From: Lonicera japonica
Lineage: Eukaryota > Streptophyta > Magnoliopsida > Dipsacales > Caprifoliaceae
Assembly: GCA_021464415.1 (NCBI GenBank)
Contig: CM038471.1
Location: forward strand, 28,927,234 to 28,991,233
Reading direction: 5' to 3'
Length of the DNA: 64,000 bases
Below, one piece after another: positions 23,477-36,021 of the stretch. Under the pieces are notes generated by a model that did not search any database, had not been told where the DNA came from, and saw only the letters and a program-made list of their open reading frames with translations. The position numbers and the translations under genes were made by a program. Each line of letters opens with the position of its first letter. Positions within the stretch are counted from its first letter, which is position 1.

Positions 23477-26400
23477 CACTACAGAAAAAATGTGTAACAC
23501 CCCATTCCTAAATCGCAAGCCTAACGCGTTCAAAAATCACGAGTAAGGCGATTTCGAGCTCCGAATAATAAAATACTGTTCTGAAAGGAGCGACAGGGTT
23601 CGGAGACTTTCGATAAGTCATATTAGTGTATTTAAGCTTGCTAGAATGTTCGTAAGTCATTTCGGGTGATTCGAGTCGAAATCGGGATGTAAATTTCAAG
23701 TTTTCAATTTACCTAACTTCATGATTTTGGGCAAACTTGAAGAAAGCGTAACTCCTTCGTTCTTCGTCAGATTGAGTTTTCGTCCGTGAGCTACCCAAGA
23801 TTTTTAGGCAATTTACAACTTTTGTGCTTCGGCGAAAGGTAAATTCGGACTTTTACTAGGTCAAAATTGAGCGCGAAAAAGGTCAATCGCTATCAATTGT
23901 TCACTCGGTAACACTAACATGCTGACTTCGTCGAATTTTTTAGAATTATCCTTCTAGAATTTGGAGATACTTCCTTATAGGAAGTTGTAAAGCTCCGAAT
24001 AAGCTTTTCGTGGACATAAAGATCACTTCAATCGGACTTTCGAGCGAGAAGTTATGACCTTCCAAAGTTCAGCGCTGCAAACCCCCACACGTGAACAGTA
24101 CCCGCGTGAGCAGCAACAGTTTATATATATACGTATGTTCTCTATCTTCTTCCTCATTTCATTCCACCATTAGAGAGCTCTTAGAGAGAGAAAGAGTGAC
24201 GAAATTGAAAGGGTTTCGAGGTGCCCTCATCCACGCATCTTCATCACACTAAAGCAGCACCAAATCATCACTATTCACCTTCTTCTCCAAGCTCCACCTC
24301 CATTGTTAGGGCTTTGAGCGAAAATTGGGGATTTTGCGATTACGCGAGCACGGCTCGATCTAGTGCAGAATACCTCGAAAGCTTGGCATGTTTAAGTTGC
24401 GAATCTACTATCAAAACCTATTTTTATAAATTATGATTGTTCTATCATGATTCTATCACATGTTATATAAAAGCCTAGCTTCTTTATATGGGTTTTGGGG
24501 CTTTTAATGGAGTTGAGTTTCAATATTGGACTGGATGATTGCTACAAGTTAAATATACCCTAAAATACATGTTTTAACTAAAAATTATAAGTACTAAACT
24601 AATTTGTATCAAAACCCACCTAGTAGGGAATGTATGAACAAGACTTTGGGGATTTTGGGTGTTGTGCTCAAACTATGGTTGATTGTGGGTTACAAACCTT
24701 AGATATATACATTTATAACATTTAACTTGCATGTAGACCATCATCTATGAGATTTGTACCAAAAACCCACCAAGGTGGATTAGTATACGACAACTTTGGG
24801 TCTATTGGCTTAAGAATGTTATTGTTGGGAATTGTAATGCATATGATACTTCAATACACATTGGATATGTTACTAAGGTGAATTTTCAGGATGTGGATTT
24901 ATTTTGGTAGTAATTAAGGAAGATCATTATAACGGAAGCATACCGGTTAGGCTATAATTACAGAAATTAACTCCTAGCTTGAATAGAATGACCTTCGGAC
25001 ATGGAAAAGACAAGTATGATACTAGTTTTACACATATGATACAGTATGAGATGTAAGAAGCCCATAATATACTAACTGGCCATAAAACACGAATAACAAC
25101 ATTTAGATTAGAATTTGGATGAGTGGTGTGATAATGATGCCCATGGCGATACTAAGTGGATGGGGGGTGCAATTGTGAAAAATTGTATATATACATAATG
25201 ATTTCCATATGTGTAGTCTTGTTAAATATATGCAGAGATGTGAATGACCTTATAACGATAAGCCTATAGGTGTAATACATGGTAACGATGATATTGATGG
25301 TGATATAAATGGTGGGCGATTATATGATTATATATATGTGTATGTGTGTGTGGATTGCCATACGTGTGGTGGATTGTTTGATTGATGATATATATATGTA
25401 CATTGTTAAGTAAGGAACCGATATATTCCTGTTGAATGATCACACGTATAGGCTGGTTATATCTATGTATGTTTGTGAATAATGATAAAGCCTATAATGT
25501 GAATTACTTTATCGGCGTGATGTAAACGAATGATACACCTTGTTATTATCACTTTGTTATTATGTTATGGGATGGCTTGCATGAACATTGTAATGTGTAT
25601 ATTATGATTCATTGTTGAATCTTATGTTGATATAAAGTATGATGGTGAGATTGCATAGTCCTTGTGAGGTCCCGAGTTGGTCTCTAACGATTGGGACCTT
25701 AAGTTGGGACAGAGTGCCCCTGGGTGAAAGACCCGAAACCGTGCATGGAAACGAAAGAGAGGCCATGCTGCCACGTGGGTGAAAGGCCACCAAATGCAGA
25801 CTTGGTAACGCTTGGACAATCGCGATTATTACTATTATGATGGTTGAGGCCGTGAGGGCTTTTGAGAGACATTGTCTCAAATGATACTAATACGCCACAA
25901 TGACGGATGTGGCGGTGGTTTCGATATATATATTGTTGTGTTGTATTTTATAATGTTTTATATATTTTCTCTGGTATATTATGGATTATATATATCGGTT
26001 TGGATTATTGTATACTTAGAGAACCATTTGACCATCCATAACAAATAAATATCTAATGTGAAAAGTTCTAGTAACCTTCGGTTTACAAACATAGTATACA
26101 AATGGCTAGACGGCCTGGTAGTAATGCTTAATAGTCGGCCAAATATGTAACTCATAATGTACTATTAACAAAAGTGATAAATACGAATACTTGGCATAAG
26201 AGGTGTATAATCCTCACCTGCAGTTGAGTAGTCGAGAATAGAATGATTCATATAGCATGTGAACCCTAGGAAGCTAGAAAGAGTAGGATGCTATATGATA
26301 AGAGTTAGAGAAACAGTTTTGATACATGAGATAGAACAGTTAGCGGGTTTTGGCACGCACATACATGGTGAATTGCATAGTAAGGTTTTCAAAAAGATTG

Positions 26401-29130
26401 TAATGTTGAAGCAACATATTTATGATATGTATGTTTTCAAATGAAAACATTATTTTCATTATAAACCCTCGTAGTTCCCACTGAGCCCGGATTTGGCTCA
26501 TTCCTTCCTTTTCAATAGTTTTGCAGGTCTATAATCGAGGGTGGCACGCGTGGTACGTTTATAGAAGCTCTGATGACTTCGAACTACTTTGTAGTCCTTA
26601 ATACAAGGACAATGCCATTGAGGCCTTTACGTTACATTTTCAGACATTTGTATTTATTTAAAAGGATTTGGGACTGTTGTATAATCGTATACTTAAGTGG
26701 ACTTTGATAAAGTGTATAGGTTGAGAAGTATTTTTATTAAATGGTTGATTGTGAAATGATTGAACAAAGGTTGTTCTTTTTATTTTTAATTACAGGGCGG
26801 ATAGTTGTTTAAACGAACTCCTCATGCCGAAATTTTGTAAAACGTGTTTTTCAATGGATCAAGTTTTAACCAAGAAAAAGATCTTTAAAGGTTGTAATTT
26901 TTATATTTTAAACCCGCCGTCGCCCACGGCATCCGTGATTAACCGGGTCTCGGAGGTAAAAATCTCAGAACGGGATTCAGGGTGTCACAAAATGACTTTG
27001 GCGTCGTTTCAAAAATGTTGGCATAGCTTTCGACTACATTTACTCGAAATTTGGTATGAAAGTCAGCATATCCTTTGTTGGAAATTTATCCAACATTGCT
27101 GGTAAACATCAAGAAGCATTTGCGACATTTGTTCAACATTTAATAAATGTCAAAAATTTGACACAAAGGTCATATACTAGGTGACATTTATTGAAAACAT
27201 CGGGGACAACAATATAAATATTACCACATTTATGCATAATTTGCAAATATCGGGAAAAGTATTATGACATAAGTTCTTTAAGAAAATAAGAAAGTACGCA
27301 TGCACATGATAATAATCAAGCAAAAAGTGAAATGCCAAACATATATTCTTCAAGATTAACACAAATCTTACAAGAAGGATATCAAAATACATCATTTCAA
27401 GCGATCTAACCACTAGTTAGTATATATATATTTCGATCACAATTTCATGAACCAAATCTATCGAGCTAGCTAGATATATATACATATTTATTAGTCCCCA
27501 AAAAGATATTATATAAAATATATATTTCTTCCCTTGAGTGACTAGCAAAATGCATTATCGAAATACCAAACTCTTAAAAAACCTGAAAGAAAATGGAAAA
27601 TAAAACATACATTAAACGGTGGTATAGCTTATGGAGTGTGAGACTAAAAAGAATCATAATTAAATACCTCAATAGATAATTCCTTAACAAGTTAAAACCA
27701 GAATCTAAGCTGGTAACATAAAGAAAAAACACCTAAAGGCAAAATAAGTGGAGATGGGGGAAAATAGAAGGATAATAAAAATGACGTTTCTTAAGCACAA
27801 TCCGAGCATATTTCTCCCTTGCATTCTACCCAATGCAATACTGAAATATTGTTTTTCATCTAACCCGAGACCTAATTGAAGCAACAAGAAATGATTAACT
27901 CTTATATTTTAGCCATAATAATGAATTGGGGGAGTACGTGATGGGTGGAGGTGGTATGGGTCAACGCTTACTCTTCAATATAATATATTCAATCCAAAGG
28001 TAATTAAGTTTTCCACACAGCTATACATGTAGATATTTTATATATATGTACACTTTGTTTCTTATGCACATAAATGCATATGCAGTGGAGATAAAAACGC
28101 GCTGGCTTGCCTTTGAAAAATCAAAGGTACACCTGCATTTTGACAAAAAAAATAATCAAAAAATACAAAAGAATAGTTCATTCTTTCTCTTTTTGCTTGG
28201 TCTTTCTCTCTGAAATTTAGGTCAATAATTTGGTTTTATACATGAATCTGGGTTAATAAATAGGTAGAGAGCGAATCTGGGTCAATATGAAATTGAAACA
28301 AGGAAAACATTGTCCAAAATTCAAAAGTCCCAAATCCAAAACCTATTAATTTCTTGAATCTGTTAACAAATTTCCCCAATTTTCATTAGTAGGGTATATT
28401 TTCTTTCTTCCTTCTCCAACTATCAATAAATTTCCCTAGTCAAAATAGAATTTTTATTATTCTAATAATACCCTAAATCTAAATACCAAAGGTAAAAAAA
28501 ATAAAATTACAGCAACTAAAATCTTAAACAAAAAGTTGGAATAAAACATATCGATTTGGTTTTACGTAGTGAAAAAGAAGAAGCGTTCAGAATCTGGTGG
28601 TGGGCGACATTGTACGGTTGATGAAGAACAGGGCTGTGGTGGTGTAGTGGTCAGAATCTGGTGATGGTGCGCTATAGCGTAAGGGAGAGTGGGAGATTCC
28701 AAAGGGTAGGTTCATAAAGAAAAAAAAGAAGAAAAGAAGTGGTGGTCAAAATCTTGGGGGAGAATTTGAGATTTCAATGGAGAAGGGAGAATGAGGGCTT
28801 AGTGTTCTTTTTTTTGTTTTTTTTTTTTTAAGGGAGCTAAATTGGGGGAGGTGAATAATAACGCGGAAAGGAAAATAGAATGAAAAAAAATATGGTATTT
28901 TAGATACATGATGTAAATTATAACACATGCCACCAAATTTCGACGATTGTCCATAAACATCAATAATTCCCGACGCATCTAACAAATGTGATAAATTCTA
29001 AACAACATTTTTATGCTTTTGTCACATGATTCCCGATGCAACACTAGCAACGTTGCCATACAGACCTACGATGTTAATTATTCAAAACATCTGTAAATAA
29101 ATGCTGCTAAAAGTGAATTTTCTTGTAGTG
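23477..29130. mobile_element. CACTA (En/Spm-type) element, non-autonomous, carrying a solo LTR
   Basis: The left end CACTACAGAAAAAATG and the reverse complement of the right end (CACTACAAGAAAATTCAC) form the characteristic CACTA terminus. Without the nested LTR and its duplication the element is about 2.15 kb. Subterminal sequence at both ends has repeated short motifs (TTGTTCAACATT, GTCACATGATTCCC). No transposase frame is recognised, so it would depend on an enzyme made elsewhere. A matching 3-bp target duplication is not clear (GTT on the left, GGG on the right). Confidence 0.8.
23493..26989. mobile_element. Solo LTR of a chromovirus-like Ty3/gypsy element (3.5 kb)
   Basis: It begins TGTAACACCCC and ends GGGTGTCACA, an imperfect inverted repeat typical of long LTRs of Tekay/Del-type gypsy elements. 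It is flanked by perfect 5-bp repeats AAATG (23488-23492 and 26990-26994) that belong to the CACTA left terminus. It is 3497 bp with no internal domain beside it, so it is solo. Short frames inside (24221-24436, 25602-25880, 26259-26444, 26824-27105) have no recognised product. Lineage is inferred from length and termini. Confidence 0.88.
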
Positions 29131-30671
29131 GGGTTAAGCCAAAACTCTCTTACAAACCAAAGGAATAAGACACAACAGCATATACACAGCATTTTATCCT
29201 CAAAATCGCAAGGTGCAAACATTTTTACATTAATTTCTTCGGACAAATAACCAATAACTAATGTAAAACACTTCTTTTGTTCTTCCAACCCTAAGGGTAA
29301 CAATATGTGCATCAAAATTGTGTTCTCGAAGGAAAAATGCAGGAGTGAGTATAAAACTAGCCTATTGTAAGAACCTGCTCCCACAAAAGGATTAAACAAA
29401 TTAATAGCTTCCTCCTTTAATTGGCCTTTAGCATCAATGAGAGAAGGAATGAGCTACAAGAGCCATGCTCAGCTCCTTTAACCAACCATTATCCGCAGAC
29501 AAGTGAATAAACCAATTAATTGACTTAAAACCTCAATCACAAAAGATAGTGTAGTCAAGAAGATTGATAATTAGCCATATAAAACGATCATATAAATAAA
29601 GAAGAACATGACATGATATCGTTGCTTGACTTCCTTGAGAGAGGAGGAGGACAAGAACGCCATTCTTGCGAGAAAGTGTAGGAAATAACCCCATCTTTTT
29701 CTAACATCTTCAATCATCTTGCTCATCAATCATCAAAACTCAAAGTAATGCCTTATAAACGCTCCCACAAGGGAGGACTGAGTAACATTACAACAATGGC
29801 TAGTAAATCCCAAAACACAATGCCATCCTACAAATGTTAACATTTGGACTCGTGCTTGACCCTCGATATAAAATAGAATTTGTTTAAGTTCCTTATTGAG
29901 AGATATACGGTACTCTTTGCAGAGAGTTACATAGATAAATTTCATGCCACATTATTTGAGTTGTTTGTTGAGTATAAGAGCTTTAATGGTGAGTTCATGT
30001 GTGTTAATGTCATTTGAAGCGATAGGTCTGCCCAATCTTCCTATGATGACAAAGATAATAACGTTGAAAATCTTAGCCAACACATATCTACATTCACGTG
30101 AGGATTTATAAAGTACATAAGGGTGTGCTCTTCCACAACATTTGTGATACAAAATTCAAAATTGGAAGAATACTGGAAAGTGACCTTATTCCCTTTGGAT
30201 GAGAGCAAAGAGCTTTCATTTGATATATTACATTGGTAGAAACTGAATGGTTCAAACTTTCAAACGCTTGAATAGATGGTATTCTAGTAACTACTATTGC
30301 GTCATAATCTACTTTTACGAAGGGGCGTAGAATTTAGATACACTCGTTCTTCCTTGGCTTCCGAGATGGTTGAGACTCTTCTTTACATGAACGATTGGTT
30401 GCCTTCACCGGTTAACGAACTAAGTAAGTCAAGTAAACTTATGCTTGTATTAGTGTAACTTTAATATAAATATAAGAAACTACAAACCCTTTGTATTTTA
30501 TTCAAAATCTCTTATTTTATAAAATCTGAAGGTTTCTACTTATAAGGATTGACATGTTGAAATCTATTATAAGCAGCAGGCTGTTAACTTGTTTCATTTT
30601 ACTATCTTGTAGTTAAATCTAGAGTGAAAGAACAATTTTACTTATAATTTTATCATTTTTTCCCTATTGAA
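29131..30671. other. Unassigned intergenic DNA
   Basis: Minus-strand frames at 29082-29399, 29733-29945 and 29952-30152 (60-105 codons) are somewhat richer in hydrophobic residues than chance. I recognise no family and cannot join them with consistent splice sites. Confidence 0.35.
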
Positions 30672-30676
30672 TGCAA

Positions 30677-31144
30677 TGTTAGAACATAATTACCATTACC
30701 GAATCTTAAAACATGTTTTATGAAATCCCATGTTGAAACCAAGAGAAGAAGAAAGATCATAACGGAAGCGTTCCGAAATCCATTGATAAATATTGAGTGA
30801 AAGAGCGGTTCTTGGGTTCGTTTTCCAATCCCTTTTCCTTTTTGTTCTTAAGTTCTCTCTTGAGAGGATGTGAGAAAAATGAATTAGGGAGAGATTGGGG
30901 ACCATAACCCAATATATATATGGCGGTTGGTGGCAGTTGCCAACTTCCACTATTTCTAATTCTGCCCCTCATAGAATTAGAAATTGGCCATAAGTATCTA
31001 CACATTAATTTTATGAGAAATTTACCCTGAAGCCTACTTAAAACCTTAATTTAGATCACTTGAGGTTAGGCTTATAAATGATAACACACATTAATTATAT
31101 ACATGTGTGGTCCCTAATTGTATTAATATAAAATTACTCCAACA
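30677..31144 (-). repeat. 3' LTR of the hairpin copia element
   Basis: It runs from TGTTAGAACATAATTACC to TACTCCAACA on the plus strand. It is the same length as the partner LTR and next to the polypurine tract. Minus-strand frames within it (30696-31005) recur in the other LTR at 35568-35886; this is repeat homology, not a gene. Confidence 0.9.
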
Positions 31145-32508
31145 ATCTCCCACTAGACCACATATATATCCTTCTGATAAATGTGTTTAACCTTAGTGAG
31201 CTCAAAAACTTGTTTTCATGACCTGAGGGTATCCGAACAATCTCGTCCATCAACTATACTGACATAGGATCAAAGCGGTCTTTGTTACATTAATCGTAAC
31301 TCGACCTATCAATGGTCACGTATACCAACACAGACAAATGACATAGATCAATCATGGTGCGTAGCATGAAAATTACATGCAATGTGATCTACACAATCCT
31401 ATTTCCAACTGGTCCTACTTTACTTGATTGAGATGAGTCCCTATTTCCAACTGGTCCTACTTTACCTGATTGAGATCAGTCCTTAAACTTTCCCCTTAGG
31501 GTCATTACCATAATGGAAAGCAAACATTCAGAGCCAAAACTAAATCCTTTATTCGATCGAAAAATTACAGGTATACTCAAATAGAAGCAATTAGCTACAA
31601 ACTCTCACTAAACTGTCACACCATAAAGTAAACAATACCCCATGACCAAGTTGACCATAATGGCCCCGGGTATCTAGCCTTCGGTGAGTAGATTTGTATT
31701 TTAGTGGAGTTGTCCTTATATGCTCTATTCATACTTGTCAACTCTGAACTTATCTTCTTAATAATAAGATGACCTCGATGTCACAATAAAACTTTAATGA
31801 TTCTTTAATACCTTATGCAGTCTTTGTGTCAATCATAACCTTAATACATAATCAGAATACCGAATGATCTCAAACTGATCTAATTCCAAATTATGAGCAT
31901 GTAGTCTTTATGAATACTATAAAATCTTGATTGCTGCCTCTATTAGTGCATTCCTAAAACATATACCAAACATCCATTACATCATACGCTAAAACCAAAT
32001 GCATTATTACTTAACCACGAATAATATTTCCAATAGCCAACGCTTATGGAAACTTTATACTTAATTTGTGTCCTTTAACAATAGGAGTATCCCCTAGAAT
32101 TTAGTCTTGTATACCAGAAAATCTGACAAGATATTTCCCCGATATAACTCTTTCGCAATAACCAAACGATAACTTAAGACTTAAGTATTTTTGCAAAAGA
32201 CTACATCCTTGAGATTTTTCAACTTAAAAACTCTTTATATGAAATTTATCGATTTTATATGATAAACCTATATCATTATCAATAAGTAGAATACTATCTA
32301 CATAGTCCCCAGGAATGTCAATTTACTCCCACTGATCTTATGGTATATACTAGTATCCATCACCTTAGCCTCGAAACCGTATGAGGTGATAAATTGATAT
32401 TTTGTCTTGAGATAATTGAGTTTGAGTTTTTTGAAATTGTTAATCTTTATTGGGAAGCTTATTTATTGTTGTCTTGATAGTTTAGATTTCCTTGATTTTC
32501 TTAATTAT
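30976..32508 (-). repeat. Left arm of internal inverted repeat
   Basis: Reverse complement of 33598-35130, about 1.53 kb. Examples: GGGTATCCGAACAATCTCGT here is mirrored by ACGAGATTGTTCGGATACCC near 34860, and the ends GATTTTCTTAATTA / TAATTAAGAAAATC meet the spacer. The arm includes the last 169 bp of the 3' LTR. Confidence 0.9.
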
Positions 32509-33597
32509 CTCTTCACCAGTCAATCAGAATTAAAATTCTGATTACTATCAACAATATCTATCAGGAAAATTAAGACCTTATCAAAGACAACATTATAAAC
32601 CTTATCTTCCCCCCAAACTCAATATCTATAACGATGTTGGCAGAAATAAAAGTAGAACTAAAACCGAATATCAATTCAACATGCTCACAATTATTATGCA
32701 GTTGTTATACACATAACATTTAATCCAATAATCAAGAAGGGGGTTCCTCTCAAGATGCCTGACACGAATTGATATTAATGGCTTTGGTCAAAAATATCAA
32801 TTTGTAAGTTGCCATCTTCATGTAGTAATCAAATATATAAGTCAAATCATGTCAAATAATAACCTTCCTTTGGGCCAGTTATCATTCACATTAGTTTACC
32901 TTGATAATTGTCAAATATTTACCACCACAAGTGTGTATGAAATTCGGCCAAATATGAACCCCTCTTTGGATTGGTTAATATTCGCATGAATTAAACAAAC
33001 ACGAGCATCTAATCATTCTTTCTTTACATAAGAGAGGTCACTTTGGTAACAGCTCGTGTAAATTGGCCTTAATAGAATGTTTAGACAATTAATAAAAAAT
33101 AACATATGTCGCATGTAATTAATCAAATTTATTATGAACCGAAAAATTCTGATTACTTTGTCACTGCCGAAAACAGTGACAAACTGAAACTAGTCATAGT
33201 TAAAAACTGTGACAATTATAGATAAACTGGTCACTGCTATAAACAGTGACAATTCTGGCGCAAAAAAAAAAACTGTTCATCTGCTTCTGCAATTTTCTGA
33301 ATTTATTTCCTTCATATATATATAAAATATTACTAAGGCTAATAATATAATCAATCCAAAGATAGATTTGTTATTTGACATAACTTACTGTCAATATTTG
33401 ATCATTACAACAAGAGTACCACTTATAATTAATATCATTATCCAAAGATTTGGTATTAATGTTGTGTTCGGTATCTTGAGATGTTGTCATAAAATTAATC
33501 AATTTTCAAGCCCCAAATTGGACTAAGCCCATGACCCATTGGCACACATGGATTTTGGTCATATACTTTGGCAATTCTTCGGCAATCGTATATATAT
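32509..33597. other. Spacer (loop) between the inverted arms
   Basis: About 1089 bp, non-coding, unrelated to the arms. It contains two small perfect hairpins: TGTCACTG/CAGTGACA at 33159-33181 and GTCACTG/CAGTGAC near 33230-33251. Confidence 0.75.
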
Positions 33598-35130
33598 ATA
33601 ATTAAGAAAATCAAAGAAATCTAGACTATCAAGACAACAATAAAGAAGCTTCCCAATAAAGATTAACAATTTTAGAAAACTCAAACTCAATTACCTTAAG
33701 ACAAAATATCAATTTTATCACCTCATACGGTTTCGAGGCTAAGGTGATGATACTAGTATATACCATAAGATCAGTGGGAGTAAATTGACATTCCTGGGGA
33801 CTATGTAAATAGTATTTTACTTATTGATAATGATATAGGTTTATCATATGAAATCGAGAAATTTCATATAAAGAGTTTTTAAGTTGAAAAATCTCAGGGA
33901 TGTAGTCTTTTGCAAAAATACTTAAGTCTTAAGTTATCGTTTAGTTATTGTGAAAGAATTATATCGGGGAAATATCTTGTCAGATTTTCTGGTATACAAG
34001 ACTAAATTACAGGGGATACTCCTATTGTTAAATGACACAAATTAAGTATAAAGTTTCCATAAGCGTTGGCTATTGGAAATATTATTCGTAGTTAAGTATT
34101 AATGTTTTTGGTTTTAGCGTATGATGTAATGGATGTTTGGTATATGTTTTAGGAAGGAACTAATAGAGGCAGCATTCAAGATTTTACAGTATTCATAAAG
34201 ACTACATGCTCATATTTTGGAATCAGATTAGTTTGAGATCATTCGGTATTCTGATTTTGTATTAAGGTTATGATTGTCACAAAGGCTGCATAAGGTATTA
34301 AAGAATCATTAAAGTTTTATTATGACATCGAGGTCTTCTTATTATTAAGAAGATAAGTTCAGAGTTGACAAGTATGAATAGAGCATATAAGGACAACTCC
34401 ACTAAAATACAAATCTATTCACCGAAGGCTAGATACCCGGGGCCATTACGGTCAACTTGGTCATGGGGTATTGTTTACTTGATGGTGTGACAGTTTAGTG
34501 GGAGTTTGTGGCTAATTGCTTCTATTTGAGTATACCTGTAATTTTTTGATCGAATAAAGGATTTGGTTTTGACTCTGAATGTTTGCTTTCCATTATGGTA
34601 ATGACCCTAAGGGGAAAGTTTAAGAACTGATCTCAATCAAGTAAAGTAGGACCAGTTGGAAATAGGGACTGATCTCAATCAAGTAAAGTAGGACTAGTTG
34701 GAAATAGGCATGTGTAGATCACATTGCATGTAATTTTCATGCTACACACCATGATTGATCTATGTCATTTGGCTGTGTTGGTATACGTGACCATTGATAG
34801 GTCGAGTTACGATTAATGTAATAAAGATCGCTTTGATCCTATGTCAGTATAGTTGATGGACGAGATTGTTCGGATACCCTCAGGTCATGATAACAAGTTT
34901 TTGAGCTCACTAAGGTTAAACACATTTATCAGAAAGATATATATATGGTCCAGTGGGAGATTGTTGGATTAATTTTATATTAATACAATTACGGACCACA
35001 CATGTATATAATTAATGTGTGTTATCATTTATAAGCCTAAACTCAAGTGATCTAAATTAAGGTTTTAAGTAGGCTTCGGGGTATATTTGTCATGGAATTA
35101 ATGTGTAGATAACTATGGCCAATTTCTAAT
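33598..35130 (+). repeat. Right arm of internal inverted repeat, ending in a partial LTR
   Basis: The plus-strand reading resembles degraded copia reverse transcriptase and RNase H (a YLLIDNDIGL-like piece at about 33820, and a KILQYS...HAHILESD-like piece near 34180). A polypurine tract (AGTGGGAGAT, about 34951-34960) and 169 bp of LTR (34962-35130) follow. Copia organisation in the plus direction shows the arm is an inverted copy of the element's own 3' end. Confidence 0.85.
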
Positions 35131-35535
35131 AATTTTAAAAAAAAACAACATGCATACATATATATATATATATAATGGAAATCGAAATCCAACTTGAAAC
35201 TTAACTTGAATCTTGTATATATATACATCCCTTAGCCTTGAATATATGATATATACATATTGGCAAAACCTATACATATATGCAATCCTTTCTTTAACTT
35301 AAAAGAAAAAACCCACATGTATCTATATATTTAATAAACTGCCAAAAGGAAAAGAAATCTTGGATCGAAAATCCAAGTATATATATATATAAACATATAT
35401 GCAAAATATAATACTACATATATCCGTATGGTCTGTCGAGCATTGAAGATTTCTTTTATAAACATATATAATAATATCAACCCACAATACATGAATCAAA
35501 ACTTATAAATTCTCTATGAAGCAAACATGGGTTCC
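35131..35535. other. AT-rich leader of the hairpin copia element
   Basis: Sequence between the right arm and the primer-binding site, with several (TA)n runs and no gag frame. Confidence 0.6.
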
Positions 35536-35546
35536 CTCTGATACCA
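35536..35546 (-). other. Primer-binding site of the hairpin copia element
   Basis: The minus strand reads TGGTATCAGAG two bases inside the LTR, matching the initiator Met tRNA 3' end as in the 5.3-9.4 kb element. Confidence 0.88.
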
Positions 35547-35548
35547 TT

Positions 35549-36016
35549 TGTTAGAACATAATTACCATTATCGAATCTTAAAACATGTTTTATGAAATCC
35601 CATGTTGAAACCAAGAGAAGAAGAAAGATCATAACGGAAGCGTTCCGAAATCCATTGATAAATATTGAGTGGAAGAGCGGTTCTTGGGTTCGTCTTCCAA
35701 TCCCTTTCCCTTTTTGTTCTTAAGTTCTCTCTTGAGAGGATGTGAGAAAAAAGAATTAGGGAGAGATTGGGGACCATAACCCAATATATATATGGCGGTT
35801 GGTGGCGGGTACCAACTTCCACTATTTCTAATTCTGCCCCTCATAGAATTAAAAATTGGCCATAAGTATCTAAACATTAATTCCATGAGAAATATACCCC
35901 GAAGCCTACTTAAAACCTTAATTTAGATCACTTGAGGTTAGGCTTATAAATGATAACACACATTAATTATATACATGTGTGGTCCCTAATTGTATTAATA
36001 TAAAATTAATCCAACA
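35549..36016 (-). repeat. 5' LTR of the hairpin copia element
   Basis: 468 bp, TGTTAGAACATAATTACC to AATCCAACA on the plus strand. The outer edge is followed by the TGCAA duplication. Confidence 0.9.
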
Positions 36017-36021
36017 TGCAA

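Larger units (their letters stand above)
30677..36016 (-). mobile_element. Copia-type LTR element with an internal 1.5-kb inverted repeat
   Basis: Two 468-bp LTRs (30677-31144 and 35549-36016) flank the element, with perfect 5-bp target duplications TGCAA (30672-30676 and 36017-36021). The primer-binding site at 35536-35546 and a polypurine tract at 31145-31156 (CTAGTGGGAGAT on the minus strand) orient it on the minus strand. I counted about 15 LTR differences by eye (roughly 3%). Instead of gag-pol, most of the interior is two inverted arms (30976-32508, 33598-35130). The arms carry heavily decayed copia reverse-transcriptase/RNase H-like text and a second polypurine tract with partial LTR in reverse. 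No intact protein is encoded. Confidence 0.9.

Noticed and set aside
28746..28985. 79-codon minus-strand frame in the CACTA element
   Set aside because: It runs through CACTA subterminal repeats and T-rich low-complexity DNA and resembles no transposase domain.
30696..31005. Two overlapping minus-strand frames repeated at 35568-35886
   Set aside because: Their conservation comes from lying in the two LTRs of one element, and they show no protein family.
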